DNA from: Dehalococcoidia bacterium | Lineage (GTDB): Bacteria > Chloroflexota > Dehalococcoidia > Lucifugimonadales > Lucifugimonadaceae | Length of the DNA: 64,000 nucleotides | Reading direction: 5' to 3' | Assembly: GCA_022824185.1 (NCBI GenBank) | Contig: JAJEAU010000001.1 | Location: forward strand, 62,001 to 126,000 | Shown here: positions 48,652 through 57,223 of the stretch, piece by piece | Position numbering within the stretch: position 1 is the stretch's first letter | How the letters are laid out: every line of letters begins with the position of its first letter | Program-made: the position numbers and the translations under genes | The notes under the pieces: generated by a model | What the model was told of the DNA's origin: nothing | The model's input: the letters and a program-made list of their open reading frames with translations, nothing else | Database searches by the model: none

Positions 48652-48726
48652 TGGTCGGGGAGGCGGGGGTCGAACCCGCGACCTCCTGCTCCCAAAGCAG
48701 GCGCGCTTCCACTGCGCCACTCCCCG
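48652..48726 (-). tRNA. tRNA-Pro (anticodon UGG)
   Basis: Read on the minus strand the sequence folds as a tRNA: acceptor stem CGGGGAG/CTCCCCG with discriminator A and an encoded CCA (48652-48654), D-arm GGCGCAGTGGAAGCGCGCC, anticodon stem-loop CCTGC-TTTGGGA-GCAGG, and T-arm GCGGGTTCGAACCCCCGC. The anticodon is TGG, which reads proline CCA and related codons. It lies between fabL and endoQ, on the opposite strand. Confidence 0.97.
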
Positions 48727-48790
48727 TGATTCCAATACTATGATTCGATTCTATGTTTCGAGGGACTGAAATCGGGGTCGGCGTGATCTG

Positions 48791-50029
48791 ATGCGAGTTG
48801 TCTGTGATCTGCATTTGCATTCTCGATTTTCTCTGGCGACTAGCAAGTCGCTCGATCTCAGAAGTTTGGCAGAGGGCGGTCGACGAGTCGGTATCGATCT
48901 AATGGCGGCTCCGGATTTCACGCATCCGATTTGGCGTGAGGAGATGAGATCGGAACTTGTCGAGGTCGGTGAGGATGCCGGGATGTTCGTTGCGTTCGGG
49001 CGGCACTTCGTGTTGGTGACCGAGGTTTCGTGCGTTTGGCGGCAGGATGGAAGGTCAAGGCGTGTGCATCTTTTGGTTGCGGCCCCGAGTTTTGAGGCTG
49101 TTGACAGGATGTGTGAGAGGTTTGATGGACTTCAGAATCTAGAGTCGGATGGTCGGCCGATATTCAAGATTTCAGCGGGTGAGTTGTTTGGGATTGTCCG
49201 AGATGCGGATTCTCGGTGTGAAGTGATCCCTGCGCACGTGTTTACTCCTTGGTATGGAGTTTTCGGGGCGAAATCTGGCTTCGATTCGTTGGATGAGTGT
49301 TTCGGGGATTGTGCGAGCGAGGTGTTTGCGGTGGAGACAGGGTTGTCGAGCGATCCTGCGATGCATTGGTCGGTTGCGGATTCGCGGTCGCGGGCGATCG
49401 TTTCTTTTTCAGATGCACATTCGGTGGGATCGCTGGGCCGTGAGGCTACGGTGTTGGATGTTGAGGAGATGAGTTATGACGCAGTGATTGGTGCGTTGCG
49501 GAACCGGCGAGTCGTCGAGACGTATGAGTTCCATCCAGAGCATGGGAAGTATCACCTTGATGGGCATCGGAAATGCGGGGTGAGGATGAATCCGGAGGAG
49601 TCTTCTGAGGTCGACGGTGTTTGTCCTAGTTGCGGTAAAGGTTTGACCTTAGGGGTGTTGAACAGGGCAACCACCATTTCCGAGTTCGGCGTTGCGGATG
49701 TTGTCAAGGATGAGGCAGGAATTTGGCGAGATTCGTCAGGCGAACATACTCCGTACCGTCATTTAATCCCATTACGGGAGGTTTTGGCGTACACGTTAGG
49801 CGTTGGGAAAACGACTAAGCGCGTTGAAACGGCGTATTTCGACTTGGTTGAAGGATTTGGCAGCGAGTTTGAGGTGTTGTTGTCTGTCGACGAATCCGAC
49901 ATTGTCAGTGTGACCGGACGGGAGGATGTTGCCCGGGCGATCTTGAGGGCGAGAGTCGATGACGTGGTTGTCGATGCGGGATACGATGGCGTGTATGGAT
50001 CTGCAGTGCCCAATGTCGATGTTCGTTGA
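48791..50029 (+). CDS. Endonuclease Q (PHP-domain DNA repair endonuclease)
   Basis: This 412-residue protein begins with the PHP metal motif DLHLHSRFS (residues 6-14) and matches EndoQ over its length. The middle segment TYEFHPEHGKYHLDGHRKCG and a zinc-binding set (Cys262, Cys278, Cys281 in KCG...CPSC) are diagnostic, followed by GKGLTLGVLNRA. EndoQ cuts DNA 5' of deoxyuridine, deoxyinosine, xanthine and abasic sites. It was described mainly in Thermococcales and some methanogens, with scattered bacterial copies. The gene stands alone after tRNA-Pro. Confidence 0.87.
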   Translation: MRVVCDLHLHSRFSLATSKSLDLRSLAEGGRRVGIDLMAAPDFTHPIWREEMRSELVEVGEDAGMFVAFGRHFVLVTEVSCVWRQDGRSRRVHLLVAAPSFEAVDRMCERFDGLQNLESDGRPIFKISAGELFGIVRDADSRCEVIPAHVFTPWYGVFGAKSGFDSLDECFGDCASEVFAVETGLSSDPAMHWSVADSRSRAIVSFSDAHSVGSLGREATVLDVEEMSYDAVIGALRNRRVVETYEFHPEHGKYHLDGHRKCGVRMNPEESSEVDGVCPSCGKGLTLGVLNRATTISEFGVADVVKDEAGIWRDSSGEHTPYRHLIPLREVLAYTLGVGKTTKRVETAYFDLVEGFGSEFEVLLSVDESDIVSVTGREDVARAILRARVDDVVVDAGYDGVYGSAVPNVDVR

Positions 50030-50055
50030 CTTGGGAATCACTAGGGAGAAAATCG

Positions 50056-51099
50056 ATGCGAATCGAATCGGTTAAAGCTGTCTACCCGAACTATCAGAAT
50101 GTCGCTTCGTCTTGGCGGACTCATCTCTGGCAGATCGTGGTCGAGGTCCGGATGGAAGGAGGAGTGATCGGGTACGGATACGGTGGCGGCGGACTGGCTT
50201 CATTGCCGGTCGTGAATGGGCATTTTCGGGAGTTGTTGGTTGGGACGGAGGTGAACTCGCCAGACGATGTATTCGGTATTTGGGATCGGCTTTACTACGA
50301 GTCGCTGCCCTACGGGCGTAAGGGCATCGCTATGATGGCGTTGAGTGGTGTGGATTTGGCGATTTGGGATGCGCTCGGGAAGGCGGAGAAAAAGCCGGTC
50401 GCGGAGTTGATCGGAGGCGTGAAGAAGAACCGTATGGAGGTTTATGCGACGGGACCTGATTCGGAGTGGTACGCGGAGTTGGGCGTGTCGGGTCAGAAGT
50501 TGACGCATCGTTGGCGCGGGACGACGGATGATGCTGTGGCGTCGGCGAGGACGGCAAGGAGCGTGATGGGAAATCAGGCGAAGGTGATGTTTGATGTCTA
50601 TATGTCTTGGAATTCGGAAGTGACTATAGGGATGGCCGAGGATTTGGCGGAGTTCGACATTTATTGGTTTGAAGACGTTCTGACGCCCGATGATGTTCGT
50701 GAGCTAGGGGAGTTGCGTCCGAAGGTGGCACCGATCAACTTGGCAGGTGGAGAGCATGAGTTTGGCGTCGCGGGATTCAGGGAGATCTGCGAACACGGGG
50801 CATATGACATTTGGCAACCGGACATTACGTGGTGCGGCGGGATAACTGCAGGGATGCGGATATGCGAGTTGGCACGCGAATACGGAGTGCCCGTGGTGCC
50901 ACATCGAGGTGGCGAAGTTTGGGGTCTGCACCTGATCGCGGCGAACGACGCTTGCGACGATCTGGCGGAGATGGTGTTGGGGGCGCGGGATTCGGAGGTT
51001 GACGACCTGTGGGTTGGGAGTCCTCAGATCGAGGGCGGGAAGTTGTCGATTAGGGATGAGGCTGGGTTTGGGGTGCGGTTGAACGAGGGTATGTTGTGA
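50056..51099 (+). CDS. Enolase-superfamily (mandelate racemase-like) dehydratase
   Basis: This is a mandelate racemase/muconate lactonising enzyme-type protein of 347 residues. Metal ligands appear in FDVYMSW (Asp), WFEDVL (Glu) and GGEHEFG (Glu), and an active-site His lies in VVPHRGGEVWGLHL. The segment WQPDITWCGGITAGMRI is close to that of L-rhamnonate dehydratases, so a sugar-acid dehydratase is the best guess. ATG 50056 is chosen over 50026 because AGGGAGAA precedes it by 5 bp. The next gene, convergent, is an HpcH-type aldolase that could use a related 2-keto-3-deoxy acid. Confidence 0.88.
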   Translation: MRIESVKAVYPNYQNVASSWRTHLWQIVVEVRMEGGVIGYGYGGGGLASLPVVNGHFRELLVGTEVNSPDDVFGIWDRLYYESLPYGRKGIAMMALSGVDLAIWDALGKAEKKPVAELIGGVKKNRMEVYATGPDSEWYAELGVSGQKLTHRWRGTTDDAVASARTARSVMGNQAKVMFDVYMSWNSEVTIGMAEDLAEFDIYWFEDVLTPDDVRELGELRPKVAPINLAGGEHEFGVAGFREICEHGAYDIWQPDITWCGGITAGMRICELAREYGVPVVPHRGGEVWGLHLIAANDACDDLAEMVLGARDSEVDDLWVGSPQIEGGKLSIRDEAGFGVRLNEGML

Positions 51100-51107
51100 T
51101 TTGTGCC

Positions 51108-51875
51108 TCAGTCTTTGAGCGCGGTAACGATTTCTTCGCAGGCTTGTTTGTAGATGATGGCGTCGACGTTGATGGAGATGTATTGAATTCCCAAGTCGAT
51201 GAGCCATTTGCCCATCTCGACGTCTTTGGCGTAGGAGCCCACTGCCCTGCCCTGTGAACGGGCTTTTGAGGTGGCATCGCGTAGGGCGGTTTCGACGATG
51301 GGGTTGCGGACGTCGCCGGGATAGCCGAGGGATTGAGAGATGTCGTATGGGCCGAGGAAGAGGACGTCGATGCCGTCGACGGTCATGATGGCTTCTAGGT
51401 TGTCGAGCCCGCGTTTGCCTTCTATGTGAACGACGGTCATGGTTTCGTCGTTCTGGCGATCGGTGTGGCCCTCTCCGTCGTCTGCGAAGTAGTTGCCGGC
51501 GCGGGTGAATATTGATAGACCGCGTTCACCGAGGGGTGCGTATTTTGCGGCGTGGACTACGGATTCGGCGTCGGGTATGGAGTTAATCTGCGGAACTTGG
51601 ACGCCCTCAGCGCCGATGTCTAGTGCTCGGAGGATGAGGCGTTCGTCGTTGTCGCCGACTCGGATGATGGGGGCGACGCCGGTGCCTTGGGCTGCGATTA
51701 CGAGGTCGGTGGCGGATTCGACGGACAAGGGTCCGTGTTCCGTGTCGATGATGCAGAAGTCCATGCCGGCGTAGCCGAGGGTGTCGATCATGGTGACCGA
51801 AGGCACTATGACGAATGGTCCGACGACGGTTTCGCCTGCTTGGAGTTTCTGCTTCAGTTCGCCTCGATTGGGCAT
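51108..51875 (-). CDS. HpcH/HpaI-family class II aldolase
   Basis: This 255-residue TIM-barrel aldolase uses a divalent metal. The family motifs are DTEHGPLS, GAEGVQVPQINS (normally GxxGVxVPxVxx), HIEGKRGLDNLEAI (metal-binding Glu) and LFLGPYDISQSLG. Members cleave 4-hydroxy-2-oxo acids to pyruvate and an aldehyde, or act on 2-keto-3-deoxy-sugar acids. It ends 8 bp from the convergent enolase-superfamily gene. The two would form a dehydratase-aldolase pathway, but they are on opposite strands. Confidence 0.9.
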   Translation of the reverse strand: MPNRGELKQKLQAGETVVGPFVIVPSVTMIDTLGYAGMDFCIIDTEHGPLSVESATDLVIAAQGTGVAPIIRVGDNDERLILRALDIGAEGVQVPQINSIPDAESVVHAAKYAPLGERGLSIFTRAGNYFADDGEGHTDRQNDETMTVVHIEGKRGLDNLEAIMTVDGIDVLFLGPYDISQSLGYPGDVRNPIVETALRDATSKARSQGRAVGSYAKDVEMGKWLIDLGIQYISINVDAIIYKQACEEIVTALKD

Positions 51876-51909
51876 GTAATCACCTTCTTGGGTTCACAAG
51901 TTTGATCGA

Positions 51910-53136
51910 CTAAGCGACGATCAGTGGCACGATGGTTTCTGCGGTTGTGATACCACCATGCATCGATTGTAAAGTGAGACCCTCTTCGGAATCGGAGGCG
52001 TAGATTGACCATTTGCCTCTCGAGAGGGCGAAGAAATCGCCCATTCTGGCTCGAGCGGCGTCAGAAACGAGGTATGCGGGGCCGAAAAGCCCTAGGTCTA
52101 TCGCATCTGCGCTTCGCATCAAGATGAATTGATGTCCCAAGGCAGCATCGAACAGGTCTTGAAAAGCGCGTTCCGATCCAGGTTTGGTGTGGAAGAAGAG
52201 GGTTCGAGGTTCGCCGGCGGGGACGCATGTTAGGTGTTGGCTGATAGGTGAAGAAGGCGTTAGAGAAGTCCAGCATTCGTCGGGGCTGTCGAGGTGGCCG
52301 TGGTCGGCGGTGGCGATAAATCTGGCTTTTCCTTGGAGGGCATTCCCGAGGGCTTCGATTAACGCGGTGGCGCGTCGAACTGCGGTCCTGGTGATGGGAT
52401 GGGTTGTCCCATAAGCGTGTGCGGAGCTGTCGACTTCGGTCCAGTAGACGTACGTGAACGACGTGTCGGCGGCGTTGGCGATTGTGTCTAGGACGTGATC
52501 CGTGATTTGCGTAAGGTAGTCGCCTTTGGAGTCGTAGCCTGATGTGTGGGTTTGTCCGTACATCTGAGTTGTTGTAGTCGCGGCTAGTTCGTTCTCGACA
52601 ACAAAGGCGAAGGATCCCGTGTTTCGGAATGGGATCATGGGGGCGAAAAGGAGTTCCAAAGGGCTGAATCCGACTTCGTGCAGCGGTTGACCGGTACGGG
52701 TGAGGCGCCACGGCAACGGTTGGATGCGTTCGCCAAGGCGGGTTATGTGTACGTCCCAGCCAAGGTTCCCGTGGGTTCCCGGCCAACGGCCGGTTGCGAG
52801 GGACATTAGGTTTGGCCCGGTGGAGGTCGGAAACGTGGCGCACGTGGTCTGTGCGATGTTTCTGCGAACGTAGGAATCCTCTTGTAGAGTGTCAACGAAG
52901 TTCATTCCGAAACCGTCGACTAGAAGGAGGACGATGTGGTCGGGTTGACCGAACGTTTCGATGAGGTTCTGCCCTGCCGTTTGGGTGGCGTCGTCGAAGG
53001 TCTCGGGTTGGAGAACGCCGAGGGCACTTCCTGCGGCGTAGCCTACGGCGGCGTTAGTGGGGGAATCGTGATCTGGGATGACTGCTTCGAATTCGTCATC
53101 GATCGCGGCGATAAGGTCGGGTTTGCTATTGATCAT
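51910..53136 (-). CDS. Type I phosphodiesterase/nucleotide pyrophosphatase-family protein
   Basis: This 408-residue enzyme is of the alkaline phosphatase superfamily. Zinc and nucleophile sites are visible: LLLVDGFGMNFVDTL (first Asp), PTSTGPNLMSLATG (Thr/Ser nucleophile region near residue 110), and HGHLDSPDE in the C-terminal half (His ligands). No signal peptide or membrane helix is seen, so it looks cytoplasmic. The substrate is unknown: nucleotide, phosphonate or phosphodiester. It is 34 bp from the HpcH gene and divergent from the MBL hydrolase. Confidence 0.85.
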   Translation of the reverse strand: MINSKPDLIAAIDDEFEAVIPDHDSPTNAAVGYAAGSALGVLQPETFDDATQTAGQNLIETFGQPDHIVLLLVDGFGMNFVDTLQEDSYVRRNIAQTTCATFPTSTGPNLMSLATGRWPGTHGNLGWDVHITRLGERIQPLPWRLTRTGQPLHEVGFSPLELLFAPMIPFRNTGSFAFVVENELAATTTTQMYGQTHTSGYDSKGDYLTQITDHVLDTIANAADTSFTYVYWTEVDSSAHAYGTTHPITRTAVRRATALIEALGNALQGKARFIATADHGHLDSPDECWTSLTPSSPISQHLTCVPAGEPRTLFFHTKPGSERAFQDLFDAALGHQFILMRSADAIDLGLFGPAYLVSDAARARMGDFFALSRGKWSIYASDSEEGLTLQSMHGGITTAETIVPLIVA

Positions 53137-53208
53137 TGGGGGTTTCTTCGAATTGGGGGATGGCTGTTCTCAAGAATAATGGGACTGAGGAGTCGTACCC
53201 TTTTACAG

Positions 53209-54135
53209 ATGCCCAACTTGAATTCCAAAGCGACTGTCATGTTCCTGGGGACGGGGACATCGGAAGGCATCCCCAGGGTGACGTGTTTGACGGCTGATCC
53301 CCCGACGTGTCCGGTCTGTACGGACGCGATGCGGCCCGGATCTAAGAATCGGCGAAGGAATACGGGAATCGTCATTCAACGTGAGCAGGATGATGGTCCG
53401 CCGATAAACATCATCATCGATGTCGGCAAGTTCTTTTACCAAGCAGCGATCGAATGGTTTCCGAAGCATGCGATCAGGTCGTTGGACGCCGTGGTTCTGA
53501 CGCACGCACACGCTGATTCTGCGGGTGGGTTGGATGATCTTCGAGATTGGACGAACACGATGCGATTTGCACTGGGCGACGAACATGCGGCACCTTTGGT
53601 TCGAGGTGGTCAAGCGAGGATACCGATCTATTTGAGGGAAATGGATTTGGATATTGTTTCCAAGACGGCCTACTACTTGGTCGATCGGACGCAGATGACG
53701 AGTGGTGGGACGGTGGCGATTTTGGATTTTCAGACGATTGGCAATGAGGCGATTGACGTCTACGGCACGGAGGTATTGCCGTTAGAGGTTCCACACGGTC
53801 CGGACTACTCATGCAACGGGTACCGGATTGGTGATCTGGCGTATATATCGGATGCTTCGGACGTTCCGGATGCGATTCTGGACCTGATCTCCGATGTCGA
53901 CACGTTGGTGATAGACGCGTTGAGGCCCGAGCGAACGCATGGTTCGCATTTGACGACGGAACAAGCCGTTGACTACGCGAAGAGGGTTCGACCACGGCGG
54001 ACGCTGTTGACCGATGCGGCGCACGGGATCGATCACTATAGGATGAACGCCTTTCTGCGAGATCCGGGTGTCAACGACGGTCTGGATATTCAATACGCAT
54101 ACGATGGTATGAGTATCGAGATCGAGGTTAAGTGA
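53209..54135 (+). CDS. MBL-fold hydrolase, PhnP-like phosphodiesterase
   Basis: This 308-residue metallo-beta-lactamase-fold protein starts MPNLNSKATVMFLGTGTSEG, with the GTGTSEGIP loop of PhnP proteins and a cysteine set (CLTADPPTCPVC) like PhnP's extra zinc site. The main metal motif is LTHAHADSAGGLDDLRDW. PhnP cleaves 5-phosphoribosyl 1,2-cyclic phosphate. The frame is open upstream to 52936 inside the divergent gene, but ATG 53209 gives the family start. The C-terminal LLTDAAHGIDHYR carries the last metal-binding His. Confidence 0.85.
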   Translation: MPNLNSKATVMFLGTGTSEGIPRVTCLTADPPTCPVCTDAMRPGSKNRRRNTGIVIQREQDDGPPINIIIDVGKFFYQAAIEWFPKHAIRSLDAVVLTHAHADSAGGLDDLRDWTNTMRFALGDEHAAPLVRGGQARIPIYLREMDLDIVSKTAYYLVDRTQMTSGGTVAILDFQTIGNEAIDVYGTEVLPLEVPHGPDYSCNGYRIGDLAYISDASDVPDAILDLISDVDTLVIDALRPERTHGSHLTTEQAVDYAKRVRPRRTLLTDAAHGIDHYRMNAFLRDPGVNDGLDIQYAYDGMSIEIEVK

Positions 54136-54159
54136 AGACCGAACCGGTGTTCCGGGCGA

Positions 54160-54900
54160 CTAGGACTGCGCGTCGCGTTCTGCCCTGTATTGGGCGATTA
54201 CGGCGTCGTCGGGTGGGTAGTATTTGCCAGGTGTGAGGTTTTCGCGGTCGAGTCGGGCGCGGATCCACTCTTCGAGGTCGTCGTATTCGATCGCTTTTTG
54301 TGCGATGTCTTGGGCGACGACACGGGGGATGCACACGACGCCGTCGTCATCGGCGACGATGTAGTCTCCGGGTTTGACGAGGACGCCGTCGCAGTTGATG
54401 GCATCGTTGGTGGAGTATGGCGTGCCGACGCGGGTGCCTAGGGAGGAAGTCTTGTCGTAGCCGTAGAGAGCGACGCCGTAGTCCTTAACTGTGTGCATGT
54501 CGCGGATACCGCCGTCGCATACAAGACCATCGATTCCTCGTTGCTTCAGACGGAGGAACTTGATGTCGCCGCCGATGGACATCCATTTTGTTCGCATCGA
54601 CTCCATCACGATGACGTCACCCGGACCTCCGAGTTCGAACGCGGCGTATTCGGGAGATTCTTCTCCTCCTGGTTGTTCGGCCATTAGATCGGGGCGCGCA
54701 GGAAGGAAACGGACGGTGATGGCGCGGGCGACGAGACGGACGCCGGGGTTCATGGTCTTGATATTGGCCATGTAGACGTAACGGGGGTCGTGTCCGTTAC
54801 GTGCCAAGATGTCGACGACTGCCGTCGAGTTGACGGTCTTCAACTTGTCGATGGTGGCTTGATCGAGGACGTGTTCTGGGGTTGGTTGGATGATGGCCAA
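54160..54900 (-). CDS. RraA-family protein (HMG/CHA aldolase-like)
   Basis: This 246-residue protein has the RraA-type core: VDILARNGHD near residue 30, then KQRGIDGLVCDGGIRDMHTVK with the conserved metal and pyruvate residues Arg and Asp, and PGDYIVADDDGVVCIPRVVAQDI. Members are 4-hydroxy-4-methyl-2-oxoglutarate or oxaloacetate aldolases/decarboxylases, or RNase E regulators in enterics. An aldolase or decarboxylase is more likely here. It is convergent with the MBL hydrolase gene. Confidence 0.87.
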   Translation of the reverse strand: MAIIQPTPEHVLDQATIDKLKTVNSTAVVDILARNGHDPRYVYMANIKTMNPGVRLVARAITVRFLPARPDLMAEQPGGEESPEYAAFELGGPGDVIVMESMRTKWMSIGGDIKFLRLKQRGIDGLVCDGGIRDMHTVKDYGVALYGYDKTSSLGTRVGTPYSTNDAINCDGVLVKPGDYIVADDDGVVCIPRVVAQDIAQKAIEYDDLEEWIRARLDRENLTPGKYYPPDDAVIAQYRAERDAQS

Positions 54901-54987
54901 GGGTCTCGGGGCTCCGTGGTAAATGATTGACGATACGCAGTTTTAGATTCTAGATATACCGCGCGCGGTCGAGATTGAAGGGTAGCC

Positions 54988-55335
54988 TCAATCTCTTGTG
55001 ACGAACTCCTCGCCTTCATCGGCTAGTTGCGCGAAGTTTGTGATTCCGATTTCACCCTCGGGGAACTCCGCGGTGATTTTGAGTTTGCCACCCACCGCCT
55101 CAATGTAAGAACGGAGACTCGAGATATAGGTATCTGTCCGTTGCTCCATCTTCGAGACGGCGGGTTGGTTGACGTTGAGGGTTGCTGCCAAGTCCTGTTG
55201 GGTCAATGCTCGAGCGCGCCGCAGTTCATGCAACGGCATCTCGGCAATCATGTTGTTGGTCGCCGAGTCGATGCGACGGCGCCGTTCGGGCGAGAAGTTC
55301 TTGGTCAGTTCGCTCCATGGCTTATGGCCGGCCAT
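54988..55335 (-). CDS. HigA/XRE-family antitoxin
   Basis: This 115-residue protein has a helix-turn-helix (residues about 35-90: LHELRRARALTQQDLAATLNVNQPAVSKME, quoted in part as LTQQDLAATLNVNQ). It would bind both the toxin and the operator. The start overlaps the toxin stop by one base (toxin first, as in higBA). The C-terminal segment GGKLKITAEFPEGEIGITNF is seen in this antitoxin class. Confidence 0.85.
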   Translation of the reverse strand: MAGHKPWSELTKNFSPERRRRIDSATNNMIAEMPLHELRRARALTQQDLAATLNVNQPAVSKMEQRTDTYISSLRSYIEAVGGKLKITAEFPEGEIGITNFAQLADEGEEFVTRD

Positions 55336-55694
55336 CAGATCAGTCCTTCCTTTCTTATTTCTTCCACGTATTGGTCATAGAGACGGTCGGCGATCGGCAC
55401 GTATTGCTCGTAAAACAGATCGTTCCCAGTCTTGTCTCCCCCGATCAGGAGGATGGCGGTTCGTCTGGGATCAAACATGTAAAGGGTCCGCAACGGGCGC
55501 CCGCCGCTTTGGGTACGAAGCTCGCGCATTGCGCCGTGTCGAGAGCCCCTGATGTCCGAAGAGTAAGGGAACGGCAGCCTAGGCCCGTATTGCATCAAGA
55601 GATTGACGCCTGAAGCCAGCGAATCCTGCTGACGTTCAGATAGGCTTCGCCACCAATCCTCGAACTCGTCTGTGTATTCGATCTCCCAAGACAT
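55335..55694 (-). CDS. HigB/RelE-type toxin (phage Gp49-like family)
   Basis: This 119-residue protein of the RelE/HigB fold starts WEIEYTDEFEDWWRSLSE, followed by LPFPYSSDIRGSRHGAMREL and RTLYMFDPRRTAILLIGGDKTG (quoted separately), all typical of Gp49/HigB toxins. It likely cleaves mRNA on the ribosome. The order is toxin then antitoxin. A candidate promoter and operator lie just upstream. Confidence 0.85.
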   Translation of the reverse strand: MSWEIEYTDEFEDWWRSLSERQQDSLASGVNLLMQYGPRLPFPYSSDIRGSRHGAMRELRTQSGGRPLRTLYMFDPRRTAILLIGGDKTGNDLFYEQYVPIADRLYDQYVEEIRKEGLI

Positions 55695-55701
55695 TGCATT
55701 T

Positions 55702-55727
55702 TATTCTATAAATGGAATAGTCGTCAA
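55702..55727 (-). promoter_or_regulatory. Promoter/operator of the toxin-antitoxin pair
   Basis: On the minus strand TTGACG (complement of 55722-55727) is followed by the inverted repeat TATTC-N8-GAATA (55702-55719), which lies over the expected -10 region a few bases before the toxin ATG. The repeat is a plausible site for antitoxin autorepression. The -10 hexamer itself is ambiguous (TAGAAT or AATAAA). Confidence 0.45.
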
Positions 55728-55774
55728 GTGGAATGTCAGAGAATTTGCGTACTCCGAAACGGGTTCCATTCGGA

Positions 55775-57187
55775 CTACCATTCGGCTGCGAAGCGTTGCA
55801 TTAGGTTGGCGATGTTTTTGGCGCCTAGGATGAAATCGTCGATGGTGATGTTCTCGTTTGGAGCGTGGATCTTGTGAGTGGGATGGTCGATGCCAGCAGA
55901 CGTGATTGGGATGCCCAATGTGCCGCCGAAGTCGTACATGGGGCCAGAACCGGCCATCGTCGGGTAGATGACAGCGGGTTTGCCGTACGTTTCTTCGGAG
56001 GTCTCGATGGCCATTTGGGCCCATTTTGAAGACATGTCGGTGCGGAATGGATGGACGCCGCTGATTAGGTTCAGGTCAACGTTTTCGAAGCCATGGCGAT
56101 CCAAGTGGCGTCGGATTTTGTCGAAAATGTCGTCGGGTCGCATGTCGGGGACGAGTCGGAAGTCCATTTTGGCGCTCGCTTTGGCGGGAAGCACGGTCTT
56201 CATACCCTCGCCCTGATAGCCAGAGTCGAGTCCGGCGACGTTTGCGGCGGGCATGAAGAGGTGTTTGCGTGGGAGATCTTCAGAACCCAAGCCCGAGACG
56301 AAGGCCTCGTTGCCGAAGGTTTGGCGCCATTCATCTGAGTCGTCGGGGAGATTCGCCAAGGCTTCGTCTTCTGCGGGAGTGGACGCGCGGACATCGTCGT
56401 AGAAACCTTCGATCAGGATGCGATCGTCTGTCGGATCTTTCATAGAGTTCAGGGCGTTGACGAGTGTCCACGCGGCTGACGGCAGGATCGTCGCGTACGA
56501 GCTGTGGGCATCGGTTTTTAGCAGTTCGACCGAAAGTTCGACAGCAAGCACGCCCTTCAAGCCCAAGTAGATGAGAGGGTGGTTTTGGGCGTTGCGACCT
56601 CCGCCCTCCCAGATGCATGCGTCGGCGGTGAGGATATCTGCGTAGTTATTGATTAGGCCCGGGAGATTCGGAGAACCGGACTCCTCTTCACCCTCAGCGA
56701 AAATCTTGACGTTGCATGGGAGGCCACCCCATTCTTCGCGAAAGGCGTTGATGACCGCTAGGCGAGCGGCAATGTTGCCTTTGTCGTCCGACATGCCGCG
56801 CCCGTAGAGGCGGTCGTCTTTGCGTGTTGGCTCGAAGGGGTCCGTTTCCCAAAGCTCGATGGGGTCGGTTGGTTGGACGTCGTAGTGGACGTAGAGCATC
56901 AAGGTTGGCGGTTCGGCGTTGGGGTCGTCTATGCCAGACTGCTCTTGAGCGCGGCGGAAGGATCCGGGATCAGCCGATGCATAGCCGTAAACGGATGGGA
57001 GGCCGTTGTTCGGCGCTTCTAGGATTTGGACCTCGAAACCGTGCTGGACGAAGATGTCAGCGACGAGTTGAGGTGCCCTGTCGAAACCCAAGCGCTGAGC
57101 GGACACGCTGGGTTGTCGAACTAGGGTGAAGAGAGTGTCGAGGGAACGGTCGACGTTGGATTCGATGTGTCGGTGAATGCTATCCAA
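55775..57187 (-). CDS. M20-family metallopeptidase/dipeptidase
   Basis: This 470-residue peptidase has the dizinc motifs YVHYDVQPTDPIELWETDPF (first metal His-Asp), GRGMSDDKGN (bridging Asp) and FAEGEEESGSPN (catalytic and metal Glu). A dimerisation lid domain and a final His segment (HAPNENI) follow. I choose TTG at 57187 because AGGAGA lies 6 bp upstream; the ATG at 57205 lies before that site. Members hydrolyse dipeptides or acylated amino acids. It is downstream of the SDR gene by 36 bp. Confidence 0.9.
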   Translation of the reverse strand: MDSIHRHIESNVDRSLDTLFTLVRQPSVSAQRLGFDRAPQLVADIFVQHGFEVQILEAPNNGLPSVYGYASADPGSFRRAQEQSGIDDPNAEPPTLMLYVHYDVQPTDPIELWETDPFEPTRKDDRLYGRGMSDDKGNIAARLAVINAFREEWGGLPCNVKIFAEGEEESGSPNLPGLINNYADILTADACIWEGGGRNAQNHPLIYLGLKGVLAVELSVELLKTDAHSSYATILPSAAWTLVNALNSMKDPTDDRILIEGFYDDVRASTPAEDEALANLPDDSDEWRQTFGNEAFVSGLGSEDLPRKHLFMPAANVAGLDSGYQGEGMKTVLPAKASAKMDFRLVPDMRPDDIFDKIRRHLDRHGFENVDLNLISGVHPFRTDMSSKWAQMAIETSEETYGKPAVIYPTMAGSGPMYDFGGTLGIPITSAGIDHPTHKIHAPNENITIDDFILGAKNIANLMQRFAAEW

Positions 57188-57223
57188 TCGAGGTCTCCTG
57201 AGCATTGGGAAATCTGACGAAAC

